Shown: piece after piece, positions 46,427 through 55,898 of the stretch
How positions within the stretch are numbered: the stretch's first letter is position 1
How the letters are laid out: each line of letters begins with the position of its first letter
NCBI GenBank assembly: GCA_030704615.1
Contig: CM060732.1
Location: 79,130,171-79,194,170, forward strand
Direction of reading: 5' to 3'
DNA length: 64,000 nucleotides
Source of the DNA: Takakia lepidozioides
Taxonomy: Eukaryota; Streptophyta; Takakiopsida; Takakiales; Takakiaceae
Translations under genes and position numbers: made by a program
The notes under the pieces: model-generated
What the model saw: only the letters and a program-made list of their open reading frames with translations
Databases searched by the model: none
What the model was told of the DNA's origin: nothing

Positions 46427-46970
46427 TAAGTCTTAGTGCTTCGACTGGTCAACAAAGGCGATCGTTGAGAAGACTTGGGTAGCAGAAGCAGTGAGATCTC
46501 CTTCCCACGAGCCTTCCTTGGATTGAGGGCACTTCCCTCCCGAGTTAAGGAAGGCCGGTAGGAAGGAGCCTTCCCTTTGGTGACTCAGCACTGCTCTGTT
46601 TTTTCTTTCCAAATTTTTGCTTTGTATTTTCTTTCCAATTTCTTCGCTTTTTATTGCATAGTAAGCAATTGTGCCTGCTCAATTGTGTAACTGGAAGAAT
46701 GCTTTGGAGAGCTTTATTAAATCAAAACTGCACAGGACACGGATGGTAGAGACAAGGAAACCAAAAGGTTAGTTAAATTCCACCCGCAACACATAATCCG
46801 AGTTGGGTAGAGAAATGGACATACAAACAGATTCCAATTAAGACTAAATTTGGTGTCGGCAAAGCCCGACGCATGGTATAAAAGCAGGCCTCTACCAGTC
46901 CAACAGTACTAAACAGATTCCAATTAAGATTCCAATTAAGATTCATACAAACAGATTCCAATTAAGACTT
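46427..46970. other. Spacer, no gene seen
   Basis: Shows small repeats of AACAGATTCCAATTAAGA at 46827, 46911 and 46950 just before the copia LTR. No coding motif. Confidence 0.45.
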
Positions 46971-47180
46971 TGTTGGATGTAATTCAACATTTAGATTATA
47001 TAAGTTAACATCCATATAGAATGGACACATCTATATCAAGAGTCACAACCCTTTAGGGTATGACTGTTGAGTTGTTGAAGAGACATTGTCCTGTCTTCTT
47101 CTCTCTCATTCTTACATACATAAAATTGAGTAATCATACTCACTCTACACTAATGTTTGAGTGCTAGTATTTTAAAACAT
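46971..47180 (+). mobile_element. Ty1/copia 5' LTR (210 bp) with adjacent primer-binding site
   Basis: Starts TGTTGGATGTAATTCAACA, which contains a short inverted repeat, and ends AAAACA. Directly after it, from 47181, is TGGTATCAGAGCC, the usual tRNA-Met initiator primer-binding site of plant copia elements. The same LTR start reappears at 51246. Confidence 0.9.
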
Positions 47181-47349
47181 GGTATCAGAGCCTGATACTA
47201 GATTGCTTATCTTAAATGGTCACTGTAAGTCGCATCTTGCGACCTCGGACCATGTGCTTATTCAATTTTTATGAAATTTGTTGTTAAGGATTAGAAGGGC
47301 AAGAGCAAATGCTCTGCCATTGGCTAGGTCTTAATGACATAGATTCCCC

Positions 47350-48290
47350 ATGGCTGCTCCCTCTTTTCCTGCAGCAAGGGCGTATCAAATTGATTGCCTT
47401 AGTAGTACCAATTATTCCATTTGGTCTATCAAAATGGAAATGCTTTTAATGAGGTCTGAATTCTGGGGAGTGGTCGACGGTACTGACCCTGACCCCGGTG
47501 CGGCTGATGCCGCACTTCAAGCTGCTTGGAAAATAAAAGATTCCAAAGCACGCTCTGAATTGATTCTCCATTGTGGAGATCGTCAGATTCAATTAGTCAT
47601 ATCTCTTAAAACTTCTACAACAGTTTGGGCTAAACTAAAATCTATCTATGAACACACGGATAGTGCATCCCAAGTTGGCATGCATAAACGTATTATGATG
47701 CTTACTCTTTCAGAGTCCCAATCTGTAACAGAGTTCTTGGAAAATTGGCAAGGAGCGTTAGATGATGCTTCAGGGCTAGTAATCCCTGAAGAGCTGCAGG
47801 TCACCATGCTTCTTGGAGCGTTGCCTCCTTCATGGCGGCTGTTTATTACCACTCAAGGAAGTGTTGCAAACCAAACCCTTGCTGATTTGATTGGTAAGGT
47901 TTTGCAAGAGGCCATTATGAGACACACGGATAGTTCTAATGGTAAACCTTCAGTTTTATTTGTTGGACAACGAGGCAAGTTCAAGGGAACTAGAAAACCA
48001 TTTGGGCCTCCCAATGGAGTTATAATAATAATTTTCAGATGGCAACCTCTTCTAGTAATCCTAGTGGTCAACTATCACATAGAGACAAAATTTGTCATTA
48101 TTGTGGGCGGAGGGGGCATATATCCCCTAATTGCAAAAAGCGCAAACGAGATAGAGAAAACGGCATTTATAAGGCTCAAGCCAATACTGCCACTACTCAA
48201 GATCGGCTCCATTTCAACTCTTTGCTGTTATGGAAATACCCAACCAAAATTTTCAAGATACTTGGTATCTTGATACATGAGCAACCCAAC
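47350..48290 (+). pseudogene. Ty1/copia gag with zinc knuckle
   Basis: The frame starting MAAPSFPAARAYQIDCLSST has the plant copia gag pattern: NYSIWSIKMEMLLMRSEFWG, then the UBN2-like region with LLGALPPSWRLFITTQ. Near 48000 the frame shifts by one, and the zinc knuckle CHYCGRRGHISPNC lies in the next frame (48039-48296). The protein would normally form the virus-like particle and bind the element RNA. Confidence 0.85.
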
Positions 48291-51201
48291 ACATGACCTA
48301 TAGGAGAGACTGGTTTCAGTCATACAAGCCTATGTCCTCTCCCATTACAGTTTTATACGGGAGATGATACGCAACACAATGTTATGGGTGCAGCTCTGTT
48401 TCAATACAATTACCTACAGGCCAAGTTGCTTTTGTCAATAATGTCATGCACGTGCCTGGATTGACCAAAAATCTCATCTCCGTAAGCAAAGCTACTAGTC
48501 ATGGACTCGGTAGTATCGAATTCGTCGGTGATCACTGTTTAATGAAGTCACTTGATGAGAGTGGTCAATCTTTGAACACACTGCGGTGTAAGCAAGAGGG
48601 CAATCTATATCCTGTTGGAGTAGGCCTTGTACATTGTGTTTCTAAACACAAAATGCAGTCTTCTGATATGAACCTTTCTGTGACGACCCAGCCCCCTAAT
48701 TTGCAGACTGTCTTATGGCATCATAGGTTAGGGCATTTGCATCTGAATGCAATAAAACAAATGCAGCGTTCAGAGATGGTTGTGGGTCTAGATGGAAAAC
48801 TTACCACTATATCCCTCTATGAAGGGTGTATAATTGGTAAACATCATTTGACCAGTTTTCCTATTGAGTCAAGTTCCAAAACCACAATTTTATTGGAACT
48901 AGTTCATACATATATATGTGGCCCAATGCAAACACAATCCCTTGGAGGTGCACGATACTTTGCACTCTTCATCGATGACTATTCTCGATATGCGATTGTT
49001 TATTTCCTTCGAAATAAATCAGATGTGTTTGACAAATTTAAAGCCTACAAAGCGTTAGTTGAAAATCAGACTAGACGGACAATAAAAACCCTTAGGTCTG
49101 ATAATGGTGGGGATTTATTTCTAGCGAGTTCAATACCTTTTGTGAGGTGCATGGCATTGCCAGACAGTTTACCAACTCTTACACACCCCCGCAAAATGGA
49201 GTCTCTGAACGAAAGAATAGAACCTTGGTGGAATCTGCCCGAAGCATGCTCGAGTCAGCAAAATTGCCCAAAACTTTTTGGGTGAGGCAATTGCTACGGC
49301 ATGTTATCTGCAAAACAGATCCCATACTTCTACACTTCGGGGGAACTCCATACGAATGTTGGAGGGGTAAGAAGCCCAACCTAAGTCATCTCAAAGTTTT
49401 TGGCTGTAAAGCTTATGAACATGTGCCTGATGACACTAGGAAGAAACTTGAGCCCAAGTCCCTCCAAACCCAATTTATTGGTTATGGAGAACTTGATGGC
49501 GTCAAAGTTATAAACTGTATAACTAGGCTACGAAGAAAGCCTCATTCAGCAGAGATGTGATTTTTGATGAATGTTCAGTGCTTATGTCTACACGTACAAA
49601 TGTTACTAACTCTGAACCCAATCATATACATGCGTCAAATCAGTTCCAGCTTGATCAGCTTGCTGACTTGACCTACTTCTATGATGACGATCCAACTTTA
49701 ATTCATAATGTGGGTGGTGGTCAACATGTTCCACCTCCTCAACCTGTTCAACAGACATTATCACATCCTGCATGGTTAGTTGTAAGTGGCTTTTCAAGCG
49801 TAAATTTAATGCTAACTGCACACTTGCCAAATACAAGGCACGCGTGGCAAGAGGGTTTACTCAAGTAGAAGGATTAGATTATGGCAAGACTTTCTCTCCC
49901 GTGGTAAAAATCACTTCACTACGAGTTCTTATTGCCTTAGCTGCCATATATAACTATCATCTACATCAGCTAATGTCCAGACCGCTTTCCACCTCTCCAG
50001 GAGGAGATCTATATGCAACAGCCCCCGGGTTATGTTCAACCAGGATGCAAGGCAAAAGTATGTAGATTGTTGAAAACCCTTTACGGGTTGAAGCAAAGTC
50101 CAAGGATGTGGTACGAGAGGTTTAATAACCATCTTTTGCAAATAGGTTACACAAAGTGCCCTGGAGATCCCAATGTATATGTTAGGAGAACGAAGCATGG
50201 AACATTTGTTCTCCTCGGACTCTATGTCGATGACTCATTGGTGGTATCACCTAATTTGCAATATCGGAATTGGCAAATGAGTTTGCCATGACCGACGGTG
50301 GAGATGTTGAGTACTGTCTCGGCATTCAGGTGATAAGGAACAAGACTACGAAGTCCATCCTACTCAGCCAAGCCACATACATCTCCGACATCCTTGTGAA
50401 ATACAATATGGTTGATTGTAACCCTAGCTCTACCCCGATGCCACATGGATTTAAATTATCCACAACAATGTCCCCTGTGACACCTGCCGAGAAGCTTGCA
50501 ATGGAAGCTGTTCCCTATGCTAATGCAATTGGTAGCCTCATCTACTTGGTCACCAATACCCAACCTAACCTTGCATATTGTGTGGGTCAGTGTGCCCAAT
50601 TTATGGCCAATCCTGGCCCACTGCACTGGAATGTTGTTAAACGCATTTTCCGTTATTTGCAACATACTCGTGACTGGGGCATCCAATACATTGCAGGGGC
50701 CAAGCAAGAATCCATTCAAGGTTGGACCGACGCTGAATGGGCTGCAGACCCCGAGTCTCGTAGATCCACTTCAGGTTATGTATTCATGCTTGGAGGGGGA
50801 GCCATATCCTGGCAATGTAGGAAACAGCCGACAGTAGCCCTTTCCTCTACCGAATCGGAGTATATAGCTGCTGCCACACTGCTGTGAAAGAGGCAATCTG
50901 GCTGCGGAAACTATTCAAAGACTTGGGATTTCCGCAAGCTGGAGCACTGCCACTCCATTGCGACAATCAGTCGTGCATTGCATTGACTTTAAACCCTCGG
51001 TTTCACGTTCGCACCAAGCACATCGAGTTGCGACATCATTTTCTACAAGAAAAGGTCGAAAGCAAAGATATCGAATTACACTACTGTGCGACAGAAGACA
51101 TGTGGGCTGATTTGCTCACAAAGGCACTTCCAAAGCCAAAGTTTATTACTTGTTGTCGAGCCATTGGGCTTATAGACTCTTTTGATGAGATGTCCCCATA
51201 G
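48240..51201 (+). pseudogene. Ty1/copia pol: protease, integrase, RT, RNase H, decayed
   Basis: The protease motif near 48270 reads YLDT-stop-ATQHM, so the Gly of the active DTG is a TGA. The integrase (48446-49560) keeps WHHRLGHLHLNA and the CIIGKHH region, but the first catalytic Asp of HTD-x-CGPM is Tyr (HTYICGPM); LRSDNGGD and GVSERKNRTLVE are retained across a frameshift. Reverse transcriptase (49772-50291) has ARVARGFTQVEGLDYGKTFS and the intact YVDD catalytic box. RNase H (50270-51201) includes GWTDAEWAADPESRRSTSGY, SSTESEY and LTKALPKPKF, split by one frameshift near 50885. All domains are present in copia order, but the copy cannot transpose on its own. Confidence 0.9.
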
Positions 51202-51233
51202 ATTCATAGATTCATGTTTCTTTGAATGTTTTC

Positions 51234-51272
51234 ATTAAGGGGGAGTGTTGGATGTAATTCAACATTTAGATT
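51234..51272 (+). mobile_element. Copia polypurine tract and 27-base stub of the 3' LTR
   Basis: TTAAGGGGGAG precedes TGTTGGATGTAATTCAACA at 51246. After 27 matching bases the sequence switches to another LTR, so nearly all of the copia 3' LTR is missing or displaced. Confidence 0.85.
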
Positions 51273-51600
51273 GTCAAGTTATTTTACCACTAGTGTGAAA
51301 CTAGCTAGAAAATAGCTAGCTTTTACATATTGACATTTGGGATTGGCCCAAGTGTCAATCCAGGGGTCAAGGCAGATTTAGGCCCTGGAGTGGTTATCTT
51401 CACGGCAAGCGCGGGAGGCTCATCTTTCTCGAATTGAGCCTCACCGCGCCTAGCTATGGCGCCGTAGCGTGGATTCCCCATGGTGTGGGGTGCACTTGGC
51501 TTGACTTGTATTTGAGTGATGAGGTTATATATGCATGAGTTTATGCTTCAGCTTTGTGAGCTCGCATGAGCTTGTGCTTGTATTATTCTTCTTTAAACAC
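51272..51600 (-). mobile_element. LTR-B body sitting in the copia 3' LTR
   Basis: On the minus strand this is the same LTR body as at 42262-42596, ending AATAACTTGACA at 51272 and with GCTCAATTCGAGAAAGATGAG inside. No internal coding region accompanies it, so it is a solo LTR or a recombination product. Confidence 0.75.
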
Positions 51601-51979
51601 TATTTTAATTAATTATGGACTTTTGTTTGGTCCAGAAATAATATGAGAAATATGAATAAACAAAATTTATTATTGAAATAAAGCGATATATATGATTATT
51701 TGGCTAATTTATGCACAATATAACCATGAACAATAATCCTCCAAACATTTTTTGGAGACAATATAAGTATGTATTGTGGTTTTAGAAGAACATCCACTGC
51801 CAAGTTGACGTTCATGAAAAACATCATGGGAGGATGCAATAAATTACACCATGATGTGAGGTCAGATATGTAAAAAAAATTTGCACAAAATGGTTGCCAT
51901 ATCAGATGACATACAAAACCAAACATAGAACAATCATGGCATGTGATGAAGAAGATGACATGAAAGAATGAGTCCGCAT
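51601..51979. other. Spacer, no gene seen
   Basis: AT-rich; nothing recognised. The missing part of the copia 3' LTR was not found here. Confidence 0.4.
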
Positions 51980-52504
51980 TGTTGTGCGCATACGTATCGC
52001 TACATAACTACATCGCTGTCCAAACCACACCACACATATATGCACAATAAAGTAGTCTGCCACAATGATAGAAAACTAAAAGACACACTGTTCACACAAG
52101 AAACATGAAAACCAACACCATCACTCTTTAAAATAGTAGTCGAGCCAGGGGCACCCCAAGCTATGGGGACTCCACCCCACAACAACCTATCATCCCTTCA
52201 TAAGCATACTCAGCTTCTAAAGCGTGAAGGAGCTCGGTCGCGCAGGCTCAACTCGAGAGAGATGAGCTGCGCGACTGCCGCTCTCGTGAAGATAAGGCGG
52301 TTCAGGTGTCAAACTAAACTTGACACCTGATTTAACACTTGACCTAAATCCAAGTGTTAAATATAAATAACTAGCTTTATTCTAGTTGTTTTCACACTGT
52401 GCTTATTTAACTTGACAGCTGTCGTGCGCATACGTATCGCTACATAACTACATCGCTGTCCAAACCACACCACACATATATGCACAATAAAGTAGTTTGC
52501 CACA
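51980..52504 (-). mobile_element. 3' LTR of the methyltransferase-bearing gypsy element, plus an extra 85-base LTR end
   Basis: The LTR proper is 52066-52504 (439 bases). On the coding strand it begins TGTGGCAAACTAC beside the polypurine tract and ends TTTTCTATCA. It matches 59751-60086 with about six differences in 336 bases. Immediately outside it, 51980-52065 repeats the LTR's own first 85 bases, forming a head-to-tail LTR-LTR junction (CCACA-A-TGATAG on the plus strand). Confidence 0.85.
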
Positions 52505-52764
52505 ATCGCCCCCCTAGCTGGTGGGTAGGTCCCTCTACCTCCAGATAGCTACAAGATGTAATAGCCACAACCGTACTAAGTCCTCTATCACTGTCCCTAT
52601 TGCACTCAAACCCTATAGACCAAGAGGCCGGGTACAAGAGTAGCCCCATCGTTAGTCGCCGTCTTGCAATCTGTGAACTTGAGCCAGGACCTCGTGTGTT
52701 CAAGGTCTCCTAGTAGCTGGGCCTTGCGTTTCTTGTTAGCCTTCCATGGTTGTATCCATTCCCA
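52505..52764 (-). mobile_element. Gypsy 3' untranslated region with polypurine tract
   Basis: On the coding strand AGCTAGGGGGGCGA abuts the LTR start, the expected polypurine primer for plus-strand synthesis. The 3' untranslated region matches that of the remnant at 11345-11608. Confidence 0.85.
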
Positions 52765-54612
52765 CTATCCAATGCAATGCAGACATAACCAATCCCCATC
52801 AGGAACCATCTCAAGAGGTGGAGTCAAGCATCCCATATGCCAACCTCTAGAGCATTGATCACACACTAGCATGATGGCTGCCCCTCTAGCAGACCCACAC
52901 AACATGCACCTCAAACTTGCAGGTACCACTGTCAGGTTTGGGTCAACCCTTCCATCAACATTTGGAATATGACATGGCGCGCAATTACGCACATGGTCCT
53001 TCCAAATCATGCCATCCCGACCCTCCAAGATCAGGACTCTTGAGGGCAATTCCTCTCGAACCCTCAAAATAGTACGTCCTGCAGTCACATCCAAGGTCGT
53101 AGGAGCAGTCTGCTGCAGATAAACATAGTCACCAGGGTTGAATCTCCGAACCCCAGGACGATAGCCCCCACCACGTATGCTAGCATACCTCAACGTATCA
53201 CGATGTTGTGCAATGGCAAGGTTCTCGAAAGCCATGGGCATGACTTTCTTGAACAACTCTGCACGCTGCTCACACGCACGTGCCCACACGTCCGGATCGT
53301 CAAGATTAAGAATTGTAGCAGCTTCTCTGCGAATGGATGTCGGCAAATCCGGCTCTCGGCCAAAGAGAAGAAAGTATGGTGAGAAGGAGGCAAGTGATGC
53401 TTGTTTGCTGAACCTATAGCCCATGGCTAACCAGGGTAACTGAAGGTCCCAATCTCCTAGGTGTCCCTTCTGCAAGCCATACTTGCGCAAACCCCTCTTT
53501 ACTGTCTGAACAACTCTCTCTGCCAAGCCATCGGCCTCAGGATGATCCCGAGAAGTGGTGCGGTGGTCTATCAAGGCCTTGTCACACAAAGCCTGAAACT
53601 CCCCCAAGAACTCTCTCCCTTGGTCCGTGAGTACCTCAGCTGGAGCACCGAATCGGCTAAGCACACAATCCAAGAATGCATACGCAGCTCCCTCACTAGC
53701 TTTATCAGGCAATGGAACCAATTCAATCCACTTGGAGAAGTGCTCCACCATCACCAACACGTACTTGTTGTGGCGCATGGTTAGTGGCAACGGCCCTGCG
53801 AAGTCAAGACTCCACCTGTAGCCCAATCCCATGATCGGAAGAGGGTGCAATTGTGGAGTAGGGGCGTTGAATGAAGCACGCACCCTGTCACACACCATGC
53901 ACCTAGCCACAAATTGTTGCACCTCTGTGTGCATACCACGCCACCAATACTGCCCTTGCAGTAGACTATGAGTGCGTCGCACCCCAAAATGCCCCAACTC
54001 CTCATGGGCATGCCGCACTAACCGTGCCCGCTGTGTTGGGTGAGGCACAATCCTCACTCGACCATCCTCCCACACTCGGAGCAGGTGTGTCCCCTCCCAC
54101 TTGAACCTCTTAGCTCGTTGTAGGATCCGATCCCTCTCCTTGGCAGTCACAGTGGCTGCAGTGTCTCCAGTGCGGAGGTAGTCTAACACAACTGAATCCT
54201 CATGTATATCTTTGGCACCACCTTGCTCATTGCTGGCCTCAGGGTCCTCAGACACTTGATCTACAGTCATCCCTGTTGCAGGTCCAACCTGGCCTTCCGC
54301 TGCCAAGATACACAGAAATGCAGATGCATGCCATCCGGGCACCATCTCCTCGTCCGTCTCACCATGCCACCGAGCTCCAGTGTCATCCTGCTGGCTCGTG
54401 CATGGATTGCGACTCAACCCATCTGCATTGCGATTGACCAAACCCGGTCGATGCACCACCTGAAAGTCATACTCTTGAAGGATGAGTGCCCACCATGCAA
54501 GCTTCGCCGTAAGCTTGTCTGACTCCATCAACCACTTGAGTGGTTGGTGATCCGTGACAAGGGTGAAGAGATTGCCGTATAGATAGCACCTGAAGTGTGC
54601 CACGGCCCACAC
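52765..54612 (-). CDS. Ty3/gypsy RNase H end, integrase and C-terminal PHD finger
   Basis: A 615-residue open frame. It opens with the late RNase H region (TDHQPLKWLMESDKLTAKLA). The integrase zinc site follows (HAHEELGHFG... CMVC), then the DDE core with LDFAGPLP, LTDQGREFLGEF and EADGLAERVVQ, so all three catalytic acids are present. The C-terminal part has the FNPGDYVYL strand seen in gypsy integrases. Instead of the chromodomain common in plant gypsy elements, residues about 565-613 are a C4HC3 PHD finger: CMLCGSARGAAIMLVCDQCS, then WHMGC, then GDWLCLHC. PHD fingers often bind histone H3 tails, so this is probably a targeting module. The frame is undamaged. Confidence 0.92.
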   Translation of the reverse strand: MWAVAHFRCYLYGNLFTLVTDHQPLKWLMESDKLTAKLAWWALILQEYDFQVVHRPGLVNRNADGLSRNPCTSQQDDTGARWHGETDEEMVPGWHASAFLCILAAEGQVGPATGMTVDQVSEDPEASNEQGGAKDIHEDSVVLDYLRTGDTAATVTAKERDRILQRAKRFKWEGTHLLRVWEDGRVRIVPHPTQRARLVRHAHEELGHFGVRRTHSLLQGQYWWRGMHTEVQQFVARCMVCDRVRASFNAPTPQLHPLPIMGLGYRWSLDFAGPLPLTMRHNKYVLVMVEHFSKWIELVPLPDKASEGAAYAFLDCVLSRFGAPAEVLTDQGREFLGEFQALCDKALIDHRTTSRDHPEADGLAERVVQTVKRGLRKYGLQKGHLGDWDLQLPWLAMGYRFSKQASLASFSPYFLLFGREPDLPTSIRREAATILNLDDPDVWARACEQRAELFKKVMPMAFENLAIAQHRDTLRYASIRGGGYRPGVRRFNPGDYVYLQQTAPTTLDVTAGRTILRVREELPSRVLILEGRDGMIWKDHVRNCAPCHIPNVDGRVDPNLTVVPASLRCMLCGSARGAAIMLVCDQCSRGWHMGCLTPPLEMVPDGDWLCLHCIG

Positions 54613-54624
54613 TACAGCTAAGCA

Positions 54625-55844
54625 TTATCCCTCATATGAGCTATACTTAGACTCAGCAGCATTGTTCGAGCGGCTAGTGTAAGCCACTACGAACTCTCTT
54701 CCCTCATCATCCACCTGTGTGAGCACCGCTCCAAGCCCCAGCATGCTCCAATCTGTATACAGCTGAAAAGGACGCCCCCTAATAGGTCGTCTCAAGATGG
54801 GCGCCGAGGTCAACCTCGCCTTGAGCTCTTGAAAAGCTTGTTCTTGCTCATCTTCCCACTGCCACTCCTGGTCCACCTTGGTCAGCTTGGTTAGAGCCTT
54901 TGCAATGGCACTAAATCCCTTAACAAACCGTCTATAATAGTTTGCTAACCCCATGAAAGCTCGAACTCGGCTCACATCCGTGGGGCGTGGAACCTGTGCA
55001 ATGGATTCTACCTTAGTCTGCTATACCCCCATCCTCCAGGATATATCATGTGACCCAGATACTCAATCTGGTTGTGGAAAAACTTGCACTTTCCCGGATG
55101 TAACTTCAATCCGTGCGTCCTCAAGCGCTCAAATACCCCCTGAAGGTGTCTCTCATGCTCCTCCACCGTAGCACTAAAGATGATGATGTCATCTATGTAG
55201 CACTGAGCAAACTCCACCCCTGCTAGAATCCTGTCCATGACCCTTTGAAACTCAGCAGGAACGTTTTTAAGCCCAAATGGTAAGAACCGCCACTGGTATA
55301 GGCAATCCTTCCCGTGCTCATTGATCCCCCAGAATGCCGTCTTTTGCTTATCCGCCTCCTTGATCGGCAACTGGTGATATCCGGATCGTAAATCCAACGT
55401 GCTAAAGACCTTGGAATGCCCAATGGCATCAAAGATCTCCTCTGGTGTCGGCATGGCATACCTATCGGACTTGGTCTGACGATTTACAGGCCGGTAATCA
55501 CCGCACATACGTCTCTCCGTCCAATTGCCATAGACATCCTTCTTGGCTGGCATCACTGTGGCTGAAGCATACTCTCCACCAGAGAGCTCCACCAAACCTG
55601 CCTCCCAAAGATCCTGAGTTCTCATCTGAATCAAGGACCTCTCCATGTCACTGTATCTATAGGGTCTCCGAAAGATTGGCGTGTCAGTAGCCAATTCAAT
55701 GCAAATCTCTTGACCCTTCAGTGCTCCCAAGTCCTTCAAACTGAAGGCAAAGCAATTCTTGTAAGCCCTCAGGAACCGCCGCATACGTCGTCTCTCTCCT
55801 CCGGTGACAATGGGTCCAATGTTAGGCTCCCAATTGTCCTCCAT
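54625..55844 (-). pseudogene. Ty3/gypsy reverse transcriptase and RNase H
   Basis: The RT frame (55844-55008) has the fingers region YRPVNRQTKSDRYAMPTPEE, then FSTLDLRSGYHQLPI, FLPFGLKNVPAEFQRVMD and the catalytic box CYIDDIIIFS. Near 55035 one base is missing after PGG, and a CAG-type codon has become TAG, so the frame breaks before the RNase H part (54975-54625). That part has VRAFMGLANYYRRFVKGFS, LYTDWSMLGLGAVLTQ and ends SSYEG followed by TAA. The TAA stands where gypsy RNase H has a Glu before LAVVWA, likely a catalytic Glu. The same TAA is present in the second copy at 63636. Confidence 0.9.
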
Positions 55845-55898
55845 AACTGCAACCTTAAGTCCAGTGGGCTTAGAGGTAGAGGACGCGTCCCGTGGTTG

